From: Pseudomonas sp. MWU15-20650
Lineage (GTDB): Bacteria > Pseudomonadota > Gammaproteobacteria > Pseudomonadales > Pseudomonadaceae
Length of the DNA: 64,000 nucleotides
Assembly (NCBI RefSeq): GCF_023242475.1
Contig: NZ_JALJFG010000004.1
Coordinates: forward strand, 186,001 to 250,000
Direction of reading: 5' to 3'
The translations under genes were made by a program, and so were the position numbers. Position 1 is the first letter of the stretch. Each line of letters begins with the position of its first letter. The notes beneath the pieces are model-generated. The model did not search any database. It was not told where the DNA came from and saw only the letters and a list, made by a program, of their open reading frames with translations. Below are positions 44,093-52,477 of this stretch, one piece after another.

Positions 44093-45361
44093 ATGAACAC
44101 GCCACTGCGTTTGTGCACTTTTTTGCTCGCGGTATCCCTTTACCCCCAAGCCTGGGCGCAAAACCGTGAAGGCCCATTGGCTGACCTGGGTGAGCAACTG
44201 GCCGGCTACGGCATCCAGCCCCATGTGCAATTCTGGAGCCTGTCGATGAAGAACCTCGACACCGGCCCGCGGCCCCACAGCTTCGGCAACAGTGGCGACC
44301 TGTTTATCGGTGCCGACGTCAACCTCGGCACCCTGGCCGGTCTCGACGGCTCGGCCTTTCATATCGAAGAAACCCTGTTCATTCTCGACCAGGGCACCGG
44401 GCAGCCCACCTCACGCAACTGGCAGGGCGCTGCCGGCAGCTACTTTGCCGGGGCGCCTATTCACAACGACATCACCCGCAACCAGTTGAGCCTGCTGACC
44501 GTCGAACACCAATGGCTCGACGGCCGACTCGACCTGCACCTGGGCCGCACCAACGCGCGGCGCTATTTCTACATCTACAACTGCGACACCGTCGTCACCT
44601 GCAACGATCCGATCATCGACGCCTCCACCGGCGTGCTGCCACCGCCCTATGGCGCCTGGGGCGGTTACCTGAAATACCAGCTGAGCCCCAGCCTGTACGT
44701 GCACGCGGGGGCGTTCGAGTCCAACCCGATGGACTACCTGAAAAAGCGCAACGGCCTGGACTTCAGCACCGAAGACGCCAGCGGCACCAGCTTCCTGCTG
44801 GGGCTCGGCAGCAAGCCAGGCGATGACACCACGCAATACGAGCTCAACGCCTACTTCAATACGTCCAAGCAGGTCGACCCGCTGACCGGGGCCAGCGACC
44901 ACGGCACTGCCGGTGCCTTCTTCAAATTCCGCCAGACGCTGTGGCGCGCCAACCTGCAAGGCGTGCAGGTGTTCGGCTCGCTGTCGGCGGCAGCCGATGA
45001 CAAGCAGCCCTTCAGCCATTTTGCCGAAGCCGGGCTGACTTACCTCGCGCCCTTCGACCGACCTCAGGACAAACTCAACGTCAAGACCAGCTACCTGCGA
45101 GTCAACCCGCACCAATTGGCCTTCCAGCAACAGCTGCGCACCGACAACAACGGCGACCCGCGCCTGGGCGAACGGGATGTCTATGCCCTGGAGGCCAACG
45201 GCCACTTTGCCCTGAGCCGCAACCTGTCCATCGAGCCGAGCGTGCAGTACCTGATCAACCCAGACAATTTCTACAACCCGAGCGCTCGGGAGCTGAGCGG
45301 CAACGGCTTCGTGGTCGGGCTGCAAGTGATGCTGGACGTCGGCTCCCTGCTGGGGCTCTGA
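44093..45361 (+). CDS. OprB-family outer-membrane porin
   Basis: The 422-residue product has a signal peptide (MNTPLRLCTFLLAVSLYPQA, then WAQ) and a beta-rich body with repeated aromatic and glycine residues, with LSLLTVEHQWLDGRLDLHLG and GAWGGYLKYQLSPSLYVHAG of the carbohydrate-selective porin (OprB) family and a terminal strand ending VGSLLGL. It should supply an outer-membrane route for the substrate of the operon. It lies 42 bases after the alcohol dehydrogenase gene. Confidence 0.87.
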   Translation: MNTPLRLCTFLLAVSLYPQAWAQNREGPLADLGEQLAGYGIQPHVQFWSLSMKNLDTGPRPHSFGNSGDLFIGADVNLGTLAGLDGSAFHIEETLFILDQGTGQPTSRNWQGAAGSYFAGAPIHNDITRNQLSLLTVEHQWLDGRLDLHLGRTNARRYFYIYNCDTVVTCNDPIIDASTGVLPPPYGAWGGYLKYQLSPSLYVHAGAFESNPMDYLKKRNGLDFSTEDASGTSFLLGLGSKPGDDTTQYELNAYFNTSKQVDPLTGASDHGTAGAFFKFRQTLWRANLQGVQVFGSLSAAADDKQPFSHFAEAGLTYLAPFDRPQDKLNVKTSYLRVNPHQLAFQQQLRTDNNGDPRLGERDVYALEANGHFALSRNLSIEPSVQYLINPDNFYNPSARELSGNGFVVGLQVMLDVGSLLGL

Positions 45362-45393
45362 AGTTATTTTTTATCGTCAACGAGGTAATTGTC

Positions 45394-47013
45394 ATGACTC
45401 AATCCCCTGCGCATACGTTCGACTACATCGTAGTCGGCGCAGGTTCGGCCGGTTGCGTGCTGGCTAACCGACTGTCCGCCCAACCCGGGGTTTCTGTGTG
45501 CCTGGTGGAGGCCGGGCCCAGTGATCGCAAGCTGTTTCCGGGCGCCTACATTCGTACACCCGCGGGCATTATCCGCTTGATTGCCAACCCCCAATGGAAC
45601 TGGATGCATCAGTTCGCTCCCCAACCGCACAGCGCTGACAAGCCGATCCCCTGCCCTCGCGGTCGGGTCTGGGGCGGCTCGAGTGCCATCAACGGCATGA
45701 TCTATGTACGCGGACACCGCAGCGATTACGACCGCTGGGAAGCCGCCGGAAACCACGGTTGGGGCTACGACGCGCTGTTGCCCTATTTTCAGCGCTCCGA
45801 GCATTTCGAGCCCGGGCCTTCACCCTGGCATGGGCAGAACGGCGAACTGAATGTCGCCCAGCAACGCAGCCTGGCACCGGTCAACGCCGTGTTTCATGAG
45901 GCCGCTGCGCAGATGGGCTGGCACTACAACGACGACTTCAACGGCGAGGAACAGGCAGGCTATGGCGCGTTTCACGTCACCCAGATCAACGGTGAGCGCT
46001 GCAGCGCCGCCCGGGCGTTTCTCTACCCGGCGTTACCGCGAACGAACCTGACCGTGTTCAGCGACACCCTCACCCACCGCGTCTTGCTCAGGGGCACCCG
46101 CGCCGAGGGTGTCGAAGTCAGCCAGGGCGACCGCACGTTCAACCTCAAGGCCCGGCGTGAAGTGATCCTCAGCGCCGGCAGCATCAACTCACCGCAACTG
46201 TTGTTGCTGTCCGGCATCGGGCCGGCCGAAGAACTGGCGCGCCACGGGATTACCCAACACCACGAGCTGCCGGGCGTCGGACAAAACCTGCAAGACCATC
46301 AAGACATCGTCTTGATGTACCGCAGTGACAGCGACCTGGGCTACGGGCTGTCGCTGCGTGGGGTGTTGCCGTTGGCGGCCGCACCGTTTCAATACCTGGC
46401 AGCGCGTCGCGGCCCCTTGACGTCGAACACCGTCGAATCCGGTGCATTTTTACGCCTCCACCCTACCGATATCGCCCCGCAGTTGGGCTTGATCGTTGCT
46501 CCGGCCTTGAAGAACCAACCCCAACGCCTGATCCCCGTAGGCCATGGCATCAGCTTGCATGTCGCGGTGATGCATCCCAAAAGCCGGGGTCGCGTGCGCC
46601 TGCGCTCGGCCGCCCCCCAGGACAAGCCGCAGGTCGAGGGCCATTTCCTCAGCCATCCGGACGATTTGCACACCTTGGTCGAAGGTTTTCGCCTGGTGCG
46701 CCGATTGGCCGCAACTCCAGCCTTTGCCAAACGCTTGCAGGGTGAATTAGTGCCAGGGCCGAAGGTCGCCAGCACGGCGCAGATCGAGCAGTGGATCCGG
46801 GAAAACCTGGGCACGGTGTTTCACCCGGTGGGCACCTGCAAAATGGGCAACGACCCCATGGCCGTGGTCGACGATCAATTGCGCGTCCACGGCTTGCAAG
46901 GCTTGCGGGTCGCCGACGCGTCGATCATGCCGACGCTGATTACCGGCAACACGAATGCCGCCGCGATCATGATCGGCGAGAAAGCAGCTGACTTGGTGCG
47001 GTTTTTAACCTGA
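45394..47013 (+). CDS. GMC-family FAD-dependent oxidoreductase
   Basis: The 539-residue protein opens with the FAD-binding motif VVGAGSAGCVLANRLS (residues 13-28), then PRGRVWGGSSAINGMIYVRG and SAGSINSPQLLLLSGIGPAE, the two GMC signatures. The C-terminal HPVGTCKMG carries the catalytic His, and NTNAAAIMIGEKAADL closes the flavin site. It oxidises an alcohol, as choline or aryl-alcohol dehydrogenases do. It is the last gene of the catabolic operon, with GAGG nine bases before its ATG. Confidence 0.95.
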   Translation: MTQSPAHTFDYIVVGAGSAGCVLANRLSAQPGVSVCLVEAGPSDRKLFPGAYIRTPAGIIRLIANPQWNWMHQFAPQPHSADKPIPCPRGRVWGGSSAINGMIYVRGHRSDYDRWEAAGNHGWGYDALLPYFQRSEHFEPGPSPWHGQNGELNVAQQRSLAPVNAVFHEAAAQMGWHYNDDFNGEEQAGYGAFHVTQINGERCSAARAFLYPALPRTNLTVFSDTLTHRVLLRGTRAEGVEVSQGDRTFNLKARREVILSAGSINSPQLLLLSGIGPAEELARHGITQHHELPGVGQNLQDHQDIVLMYRSDSDLGYGLSLRGVLPLAAAPFQYLAARRGPLTSNTVESGAFLRLHPTDIAPQLGLIVAPALKNQPQRLIPVGHGISLHVAVMHPKSRGRVRLRSAAPQDKPQVEGHFLSHPDDLHTLVEGFRLVRRLAATPAFAKRLQGELVPGPKVASTAQIEQWIRENLGTVFHPVGTCKMGNDPMAVVDDQLRVHGLQGLRVADASIMPTLITGNTNAAAIMIGEKAADLVRFLT

Positions 47014-47047
47014 TATCATCCAAGCCTTTATCCGTCAGGCAAAAGAC

Positions 47048-47215
47048 ATGAACCGCCAGAAAAAACTACAGCAGCTATTCAAGGCCAAAGCCAAAAAAGC
47101 CAGCGCCAAATTGGCGCCCAAAAGCAAAGACAAATACATCAGCAAAGCCGACCGCGCGAAGCTGGAGGCTGAGGCTAATCCAACCTCAGCCAACACCGAC
47201 GACACGCCCAGCTGA
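47048..47215 (+). CDS. DUF2986 small basic protein, 55 aa
   Basis: This short gene reads MNRQKKLQQLFKAKAKKASA, then KLAPKSKDKYISKADRAKLE and an acidic tail. The lysine-rich start and the K-x-K-Y-I-S-K-A-x-R-A-K-L-E pattern are those of DUF2986, small basic proteins of gammaproteobacteria without known role. It ends inside the 3' part of the convergent AraC-type gene (47186-47215). Confidence 0.82.
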   Translation: MNRQKKLQQLFKAKAKKASAKLAPKSKDKYISKADRAKLEAEANPTSANTDDTPS

Positions 47216-48169
47216 AGGCGTTCCCGTTTCATATTTGCGCCAGATACGCCGTAGATGCCGCGCCGAACCAAAGCCTGCACGCTCGGCGATGGTTTCAATG
47301 CCCAGGCTGGACTCGGCCAGCAGTTCACGGGCCACGGCCAAACGCAGCGTGTGCAAGTAATCCAGCGGGCTGATGCCGACATGCTCGTGGAACAGGCGCG
47401 CCAGGTGCCGGCTGCTGGTGCAGGCCAGGCCCGCCATGCGGGTGACGGTCCAGGCGTCACCAGGCGCTGCGGTGACGGCGTCCTGCACCCGATGCACCGC
47501 CGGATGCAGGTGGTTGCGGCCGGTTATCCAAGGCGACAGCTGCGGATCGGCACCGCTGCGGCGCATGTACACCACCATATCCCGCGCGACGGCGCACGCC
47601 AGCCGTGGCCCGGCCAGCTCGGCGACCAGGTGCAGCATCAGGTCGATGCCTGCCGTGACACCGGCGCTGCAACTGACCCTGCCATCCGTGACGTAGAGCC
47701 GGTTTTCCAGGACCCGAGCCTTGGGCGCCATGGCCTGCAGTGTCGCGCACAGGGCGTGGTGCGTGGTGCACTGGCGACCGTCGAGCAGCCCGGCCCGGGC
47801 CGCACTCAATGCACCACTACACACGCACAGCAAGCGCTCGGCCGACGGCGCGAACACCCGTTGCAACCACTGGGTCAACCGGTCGTTGGCCGAGTCGAAA
47901 GCCTGCCGGCGGGCCGTGCTGACGTTCGAGGTGGAGCCCACCAACACCACCAGGGTGCCCGGCGCCAAGGTCGGCGGCAGTGGCGCCAAGCCCGTCAGTG
48001 GCAGGCCGATGGACGTGTGCAGGGCTGGCACCGGGCTGACGTACTGCAAGTCGAAATCGATTGCCGCCGGGTCGTCGACTTGCGCCGCCAGGCGCAGCAC
48101 CTCGGCGGGGCCTGCCAAGTCGAGCATGAGCACGTTGGGCAAGAGCACGAACAGCACCGGCACGCTCAT
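47186..48169 (-). CDS. GlxA-type AraC-family regulator (DJ-1/PfpI domain plus HTH)
   Basis: The ATG at 48169 gives 327 residues. The N-terminal half is a class I glutamine-amidotransferase-like domain (VPVLFVLLPNVLMLDLAGPA, and CVCSGALSAARAGLLDGRQC where the nucleophile Cys would be), and the C-terminal part has two AraC helix-turn-helices (LACTSSRHLARLFHEHVGIS and ERAGFGSARHLRRIWRKYE). Four bases separate it from the isochorismatase-family gene upstream, so they are probably co-transcribed. Confidence 0.92.
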   Translation of the reverse strand: MSVPVLFVLLPNVLMLDLAGPAEVLRLAAQVDDPAAIDFDLQYVSPVPALHTSIGLPLTGLAPLPPTLAPGTLVVLVGSTSNVSTARRQAFDSANDRLTQWLQRVFAPSAERLLCVCSGALSAARAGLLDGRQCTTHHALCATLQAMAPKARVLENRLYVTDGRVSCSAGVTAGIDLMLHLVAELAGPRLACAVARDMVVYMRRSGADPQLSPWITGRNHLHPAVHRVQDAVTAAPGDAWTVTRMAGLACTSSRHLARLFHEHVGISPLDYLHTLRLAVARELLAESSLGIETIAERAGFGSARHLRRIWRKYETGTPSAGRVVGVG

Positions 48170-48173
48170 TGAT

Positions 48174-48716
48174 TCACTGCGCCAATGCCTGGGCGACCGT
48201 GACGATGCGCGCAAAACGATCCTCCAGCACCAGTTCCGTACGCTCGCGAATCTCTGCCGGGGTGTACACCCGGCCGCTGCGGGCGTGGGTCATGGCGAAG
48301 GTCAACGTGGCCTCGCTGACAAAGTCCACGCCAAAGCCGCTGTCCGACGCTTGCCGTGTGGTGGTTTCACAGCATTGCTCGGTACGAATGCCACTGACGA
48401 TCAGGGTGCTGATGCCCATCTCTATGAGGCGCGCGGTCAGTGGGGTACCGGCGAAGGCACTGTGGTAACGCTTATGAATGATCAACTGCGGGTCGATCGA
48501 CAACCCGCTCAAGGTTCTAACGTTGCCCGACGCCATCGCAAAGTGCCCTTGGTCTTCAACATGGAAGACTTGTATCACCGGGATGCCCTGCTGAACACAC
48601 CCGTCAATGAGCGCCTGTTGTTTTTCCAGGTAAGCCGGCAGGTCATTTTCGGACCAATAGGGTGAATGACGAAACGAGTGTTGGACGTCGATCACTACGA
48701 GGGCTTTGCGGTTCAT
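48174..48716 (-). CDS. Isochorismatase-family cysteine hydrolase
   Basis: The 180-residue protein carries the family triad Asp9 in VVIDVQHSF, a Lys in IIHKRYHSAF, and Cys in IVSGIRTEQCCETTTRQA. This is the complete set for amide-type hydrolysis as in nicotinamidase-related enzymes. It precedes the GlxA-type regulator gene with four bases between. AAGGA is eight bases before the ATG. Substrate unknown. Confidence 0.9.
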   Translation of the reverse strand: MNRKALVVIDVQHSFRHSPYWSENDLPAYLEKQQALIDGCVQQGIPVIQVFHVEDQGHFAMASGNVRTLSGLSIDPQLIIHKRYHSAFAGTPLTARLIEMGISTLIVSGIRTEQCCETTTRQASDSGFGVDFVSEATLTFAMTHARSGRVYTPAEIRERTELVLEDRFARIVTVAQALAQ

Positions 48717-48805
48717 GGGCTGTCCTTCTGGCGTGTGTCAGGGTAGGTGATGCAAGCTATGGTAAGGACAACACCGAGTGCATAACAGGCCCGAGGCGGA
48801 CCACT

Positions 48806-49342
48806 TCAGGACGGATTCGGACAGAGCCCAGGATGCCAGGCCATTGCGCATCGACTCCCCGGTGCAAAGCCCTGGGCATACTCCCGCGCCAGGATCTGGG
48901 CCAACCGCGGGTCCTGATAGGCTTCAAAGCCCAGGCGCCGATAGAACGGCGCATTCCACGGCACGTGCTCAAAGGTGGTCAGCGTCACCGCCTGCAGGTG
49001 ATGGGCGCGCGCATACGCCATCGCCGTCTCAACCAATTTGCGCCCCCACCCCTGGCCTTGCAGCGGCAGGGCCACTGACAGCTCATGGAGATGAAGGTCG
49101 TCCCCCACACGCTCTGCGGTGAGGAAACCTTGAGGCTGGGCGTGCGTGTCGACCACGACCCAACTGGTCGATAGCGCGATCCACTGCCGATAAAGATCGA
49201 AACTGATCGGTGCGGCATCCGCCAGCCAACTCAACTCAACGATCCTGCGAAATGCCTGGGCAGCGGAACGCTCGATGCCGGGCAATAACGCGGCATCGTC
49301 CGCGCGCGCCAGACGAATCCGGCCAGTCTGCTCAACACCCAT
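48806..49342 (-). CDS. GNAT-family N-acetyltransferase
   Basis: The 178-residue protein has the GNAT layout, with the acetyl-CoA motif LSVALPLQGQGWGRKLVETA (Q-x-x-G-x-G/A) near residue 88 and the following VTLTTFEHVPWNAPFYRRLGFE typical of the last core strand and helix. It should acetylate an amine-bearing molecule or protein. The substrate is not apparent. It is alone on its strand. Confidence 0.9.
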   Translation of the reverse strand: MGVEQTGRIRLARADDAALLPGIERSAAQAFRRIVELSWLADAAPISFDLYRQWIALSTSWVVVDTHAQPQGFLTAERVGDDLHLHELSVALPLQGQGWGRKLVETAMAYARAHHLQAVTLTTFEHVPWNAPFYRRLGFEAYQDPRLAQILAREYAQGFAPGSRCAMAWHPGLCPNPS

Positions 49343-49523
49343 TCAAGGCCACCTGGGGCGCAATAGGCTGGCGGGTGGGGCTCATAGGGACAATGGTGCT
49401 CATGGGGGCTCTCAGGTCATTTGAATGAGGTGGCTCGCGAGGGGCTTGAGTATAAACCGCTGGCCGAGTTGCGCCGTGTACAAATGGCCATTGCGTGCGC
49501 CTGCCCTTTATGAAAAAAAATTA

Positions 49524-49540
49524 ATACAGCAAGACTGTAT
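49524..49540. promoter_or_regulatory. Candidate MarR operator ATACAG-N5-CTGTAT
   Basis: A perfect 6-bp inverted repeat with a 5-base spacer lies 32 bases upstream of the marR start codon, at a promoter-like AT-rich spot. MarR-type repressors bind such 16-20-bp palindromes next to their own gene. Confidence 0.6.
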
Positions 49541-49571
49541 AGTTTTCCGTTTTTTCTGCTAGCGTCCAGGC

Positions 49572-50000
49572 ATGACTGAATCGACTGCAACACTCGCCGC
49601 CGAACTGCGTATCTCGCTTGGCAAGCTGATCCGCCGTCTGCGCGAACAAACCCATCCCAATGACCTGACCAGCGCCCAGAAGTCCGTCCTGCTGCGCCTG
49701 GACCGTGACGGCCCCGCCACCGTGTCCGCCCTCGCCCGCGCCGAAAGCGTCCGGCCGCAGTCCATGCGTATCACGGTGGCGGGGTTGGAAGCGATGCAGG
49801 CCGTCAGCGGCCAGCCGGACCCTACCGACGGGCGGCAAACCCTGATCGAGCTGACCCCCACATTCCGTCAGTACCTGACCGACAGTCGTGCCGCGAAAGA
49901 CGACTGGCTGCTGCGTGCACTGCAAGAACAATTGTCGCCCCAGGAACAAGACGAGCTCGCCGCGGCGGTGAAACTGCTGGAGCGTCTCGCCGACTTTTGA
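49572..50000 (+). CDS. MarR-family regulator
   Basis: The 142-residue protein has the MarR winged-helix core with LTSAQKSVLLRLDRDGPATV (start of the DNA-binding domain), SVRPQSMRITVAGLEAMQAV (recognition helix region) and DPTDGRQTLIELTP for the wing. It starts an operon with an isochorismatase-like gene, a small membrane protein and an MFS exporter, which it probably represses through the palindrome upstream. Confidence 0.92.
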   Translation: MTESTATLAAELRISLGKLIRRLREQTHPNDLTSAQKSVLLRLDRDGPATVSALARAESVRPQSMRITVAGLEAMQAVSGQPDPTDGRQTLIELTPTFRQYLTDSRAAKDDWLLRALQEQLSPQEQDELAAAVKLLERLADF

Positions 50001-50022
50001 ATCACCTGATTGAGGACACCCC

Positions 50023-50586
50023 ATGGCTGTCACCACGCTGGATGCAACTACCGCCCTGATTATCGTGGACCTACAAAAAGGCATCGTCGATTACCCGTTT
50101 ATCCATCCGATTGGCGGCGTTGTGCAGCGCTCCCGCAGGCTGCTTGATGCGTTCCGCGAGCGCGGCCTGCCGGTGGTGCTGGTCAACGTCACGGGCTTCG
50201 CCCCCGGACGCACCGAGCGACCACGACGCAGCGATGCGTTACCCGCAGACTGGGCTGAATTGATCCCAGAGCTCAATCAGCAGCCCAGCGATATCCTGGT
50301 GACCAAGCGTACCTGGGGTGCATTCGCCAACACCGAACTGGCCGCGCGACTCAAGGCACTCGGCGCCACCCAGGTGGTGGTCAGCGGTGTCGCCACCGGC
50401 ACCGGCGTCGAGTCCACAGCCCGTCAGGCGTATGAGCATGGCTTCAACGTAACGCTCGCTGTCGATGCCATGACCGACGCTAACCCCGAGGCGCATGACT
50501 ACAGCCTTCGGCAGGTATTCCCCAAGCTGGGCGAATCGGGCACAGCCGACGAGATTATCGCGTTGCTCGACAAGAGAGGGGCCTGA
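50023..50586 (+). CDS. Isochorismatase-family protein without the catalytic cysteine
   Basis: The 187-residue protein has the family fold with Asp in LIIVDLQKGIV and Lys in LVTKRTWGAF, but the usual Cys position reads GVATGTGVESTARQA, with Gly in place of Cys. Such Gly-type members occur in the isochorismatase subgroup, so the protein may act on an ester-like substrate or be non-catalytic. GAGGA is seven bases before the ATG. It lies in the MarR-controlled operon. Confidence 0.88.
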   Translation: MAVTTLDATTALIIVDLQKGIVDYPFIHPIGGVVQRSRRLLDAFRERGLPVVLVNVTGFAPGRTERPRRSDALPADWAELIPELNQQPSDILVTKRTWGAFANTELAARLKALGATQVVVSGVATGTGVESTARQAYEHGFNVTLAVDAMTDANPEAHDYSLRQVFPKLGESGTADEIIALLDKRGA

Positions 50587-50588
50587 CC

Positions 50589-50918
50589 ATGCAGTGGCTG
50601 AGTCTGTTGTCATACTTGTTCGGCGGGGTCTTTCTTGCCAACGCCCTACCCCACTGTGTCAGCGGCCTGATGGGCCAGGCATTCCAGACGCCGTTTGCAC
50701 AGCCGCGTGGCGAAGGGCTGTCGTCCTCGACGGTGAATGTGCTGTGGGGCTTTTTCAACCTGCTGGTCGGCTATCTGTTGGTCTGCCACGTCGGTGAGTT
50801 CAACCTCAAGCAACCCCCTGATGTTGTTGCGCTGGGGCTCGGTGGGCTGCTGATCAGCCTGTACCTGGCGCGGCATTTTGGCCGCTTTCACGGCGGTAAT
50901 ACGCAGCGGTCCTCATGA
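50589..50918 (+). CDS. Small integral membrane protein, 109 aa
   Basis: The start is two bases after the stop of the isochorismatase-like gene with GAGAGGGG upstream. Three or four hydrophobic segments are visible, starting with WLSLLSYLFGGVFLANALPH and ending with ALGLGGLLISLYLARHFGRF. I do not recognise a characterised family. It overlaps the MFS gene by four bases (ATGA), so the genes are translationally coupled. Confidence 0.75.
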   Translation: MQWLSLLSYLFGGVFLANALPHCVSGLMGQAFQTPFAQPRGEGLSSSTVNVLWGFFNLLVGYLLVCHVGEFNLKQPPDVVALGLGGLLISLYLARHFGRFHGGNTQRSS

Positions 50919-52132
50919 GCCTGCTCGGCACCTTCCGTTCCCTGAGCAGCGTCAACTACCGCATCTGGGCCGCCGGTGCACTGGTGTCGAACATCGGCAC
51001 CTGGATGCAGCGCACGGCCCAGGATTGGCTGGTGCTGACCCAACTCACTGCACATAACGCCTCGGCTGTCGGCATCGTCATGGCGTTGCAGTTCGGGCCG
51101 CAACTGCTGTTGTTGCCGTGGACCGGTTTTGCCGCCGACCATTTCGACCAGCGCAAGCTGCTGGTCGTCACCCAGGCCACCATGGGCGTGCTGGCGCTGA
51201 TGCTGGGGGTGCTCACCCTCACCGGGTTTGTGCAGCTATGGCACGTGTATATGTTTGCGTTCCTGTCTGGCTGCGCGTCGGCGTTCGATGCACCGGTGCG
51301 GCAGATTTTCGTGGCGGAGCTGGTGGGCGAGAAGGACTTGTCGAACGCCATTGCGCTCAACTCCACCTCGTTCAACATGGCCCGCATGATCGGCCCGGCG
51401 GTGGCCGGCGTGACCATCGCCTCGGTGGGCACCGGCTGGGCGTTCCTGCTCAATGGCTCGAGCTTTTTTGCGGTGCTGGCTTCGCTGTTTTTCCTGCGGG
51501 TTTCCCATCAGCATCTTAAGGTTCGGGCGCCACGCACCAAAGGCAGCCTCAGCGCCGGGTTGCGCTACGTGTGGACGCGGCCGGACCTGAAGGCGATCTT
51601 GCTGATGCTGTTTCTGATCGGCACCTTCGGCATGAACTTTCCGATTTTCATCTCGACCATGGCCGTCAGCGTGTTCCATGCCGATGCCCGTGGCTATGGC
51701 TTGCTGACCTCGACACTGGCCATCGGCACCATCGCCGGCGCGCTGATTGCCGCCGGCCGCGAGCGACCGCAATTCAAGTCACTGCTGACCGGCGCGGCCG
51801 TGTTCGGATGTGGCTGCACCTTGGCTGCGTGGGCGCCGAACTATGGGGTGTTCGCCATTGCCCTGGTGATCATCGGTGTTGGCGCCATGACGTTCAGCAA
51901 CACCACCAACAGCCTGATGCAATTGCGTACCGAGCCTGCCATGCGCGGGCGGGTGATTGCCCTGCGCGTCGGCGTCGCGCTGGGTGGCACGCCGATCGGA
52001 GCGCCGATCGTCGGCTGGGTAGCCGACCACCTCGGCCCGCGCTGGGCGCTGATGGTCGGCGCGCTCGCGGGCCTGTTGGCCGTGGGTGTGGCGATCTACA
52101 CCTTGAGGCGCCAGCTGGATCGGCCTGAGTAA
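50915..52132 (+). CDS. MFS transporter, EntS-like exporter type
   Basis: The 405-residue protein has twelve membrane segments and the features of the MFS_3/EntS group: GTWMQRTAQDWLVLTQLTAH near residue 28, GFAADHFDQRKLLVVTQA in the 2-3 loop, and ARMIGPAVAGVTIASVGTGW near 150. Members usually export drugs or siderophores. It is the last gene of the MarR-controlled operon, so export of the substrate of the isochorismatase-like protein, or of an inhibitor, is plausible. Confidence 0.9.
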   Translation: MSLLGTFRSLSSVNYRIWAAGALVSNIGTWMQRTAQDWLVLTQLTAHNASAVGIVMALQFGPQLLLLPWTGFAADHFDQRKLLVVTQATMGVLALMLGVLTLTGFVQLWHVYMFAFLSGCASAFDAPVRQIFVAELVGEKDLSNAIALNSTSFNMARMIGPAVAGVTIASVGTGWAFLLNGSSFFAVLASLFFLRVSHQHLKVRAPRTKGSLSAGLRYVWTRPDLKAILLMLFLIGTFGMNFPIFISTMAVSVFHADARGYGLLTSTLAIGTIAGALIAAGRERPQFKSLLTGAAVFGCGCTLAAWAPNYGVFAIALVIIGVGAMTFSNTTNSLMQLRTEPAMRGRVIALRVGVALGGTPIGAPIVGWVADHLGPRWALMVGALAGLLAVGVAIYTLRRQLDRPE

Positions 52133-52146
52133 ACCTGTCGCCTTGT

Positions 52147-52199
52147 ATAGGGGGACGGGGTATGACATGATCCGCCCTTTTATAGGTAGGGGGGGTATG
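52147..52199 (+). promoter_or_regulatory. Candidate RcnR/DmeR operators (two G-tracts)
   Basis: ATAGGGGGAC at 52147-52156 and GTAGGGGGGGTATG at 52186-52199 resemble the G-tract operators with flanking AT bases bound by RcnR/FrmR-type repressors. The second tract ends three bases before the GTG start and is also the only ribosome binding site available for the gene. Confidence 0.6.
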
Positions 52200-52201
52200 C
52201 C

Positions 52202-52477
52202 GTGGGCCATATAGCCGCGAACAAAGACAGCCTGATCAAACGGGTCAAACGCATCGCCGGGCAGATCCAGGCCGTTGAAAGAGCGCTGGAGTCGGACCTC
52301 GACTGCGCCAAGACGCTGCACCTGGTGGCCGCCACGCGCGGCGCCATCAACGGCTTGATGGAAGAGATCATCGAAGAGCACGCCCGGGCCCACGTGGCCG
52401 ACCCGTCACTCAGTGAGGAGGCGCGCAACAGAGGCGTCGAAGAGCTGCTTGAAGCCATCCGCCGGTACTCCAAATGA
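52202..52477 (+). CDS. RcnR/DmeR-type metal-responsive repressor
   Basis: The 91-residue protein starts at a GTG and is of the CsoR/RcnR helical family. The ligands known from RcnR are all present: His3, Cys35, His60 and His64, which points to cobalt or nickel rather than copper or formaldehyde sensing. It overlaps the CDF exporter gene by four bases, as in the DmeR-DmeF pairs. The putative operators are just upstream. Confidence 0.87.
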   Translation: MGHIAANKDSLIKRVKRIAGQIQAVERALESDLDCAKTLHLVAATRGAINGLMEEIIEEHARAHVADPSLSEEARNRGVEELLEAIRRYSK

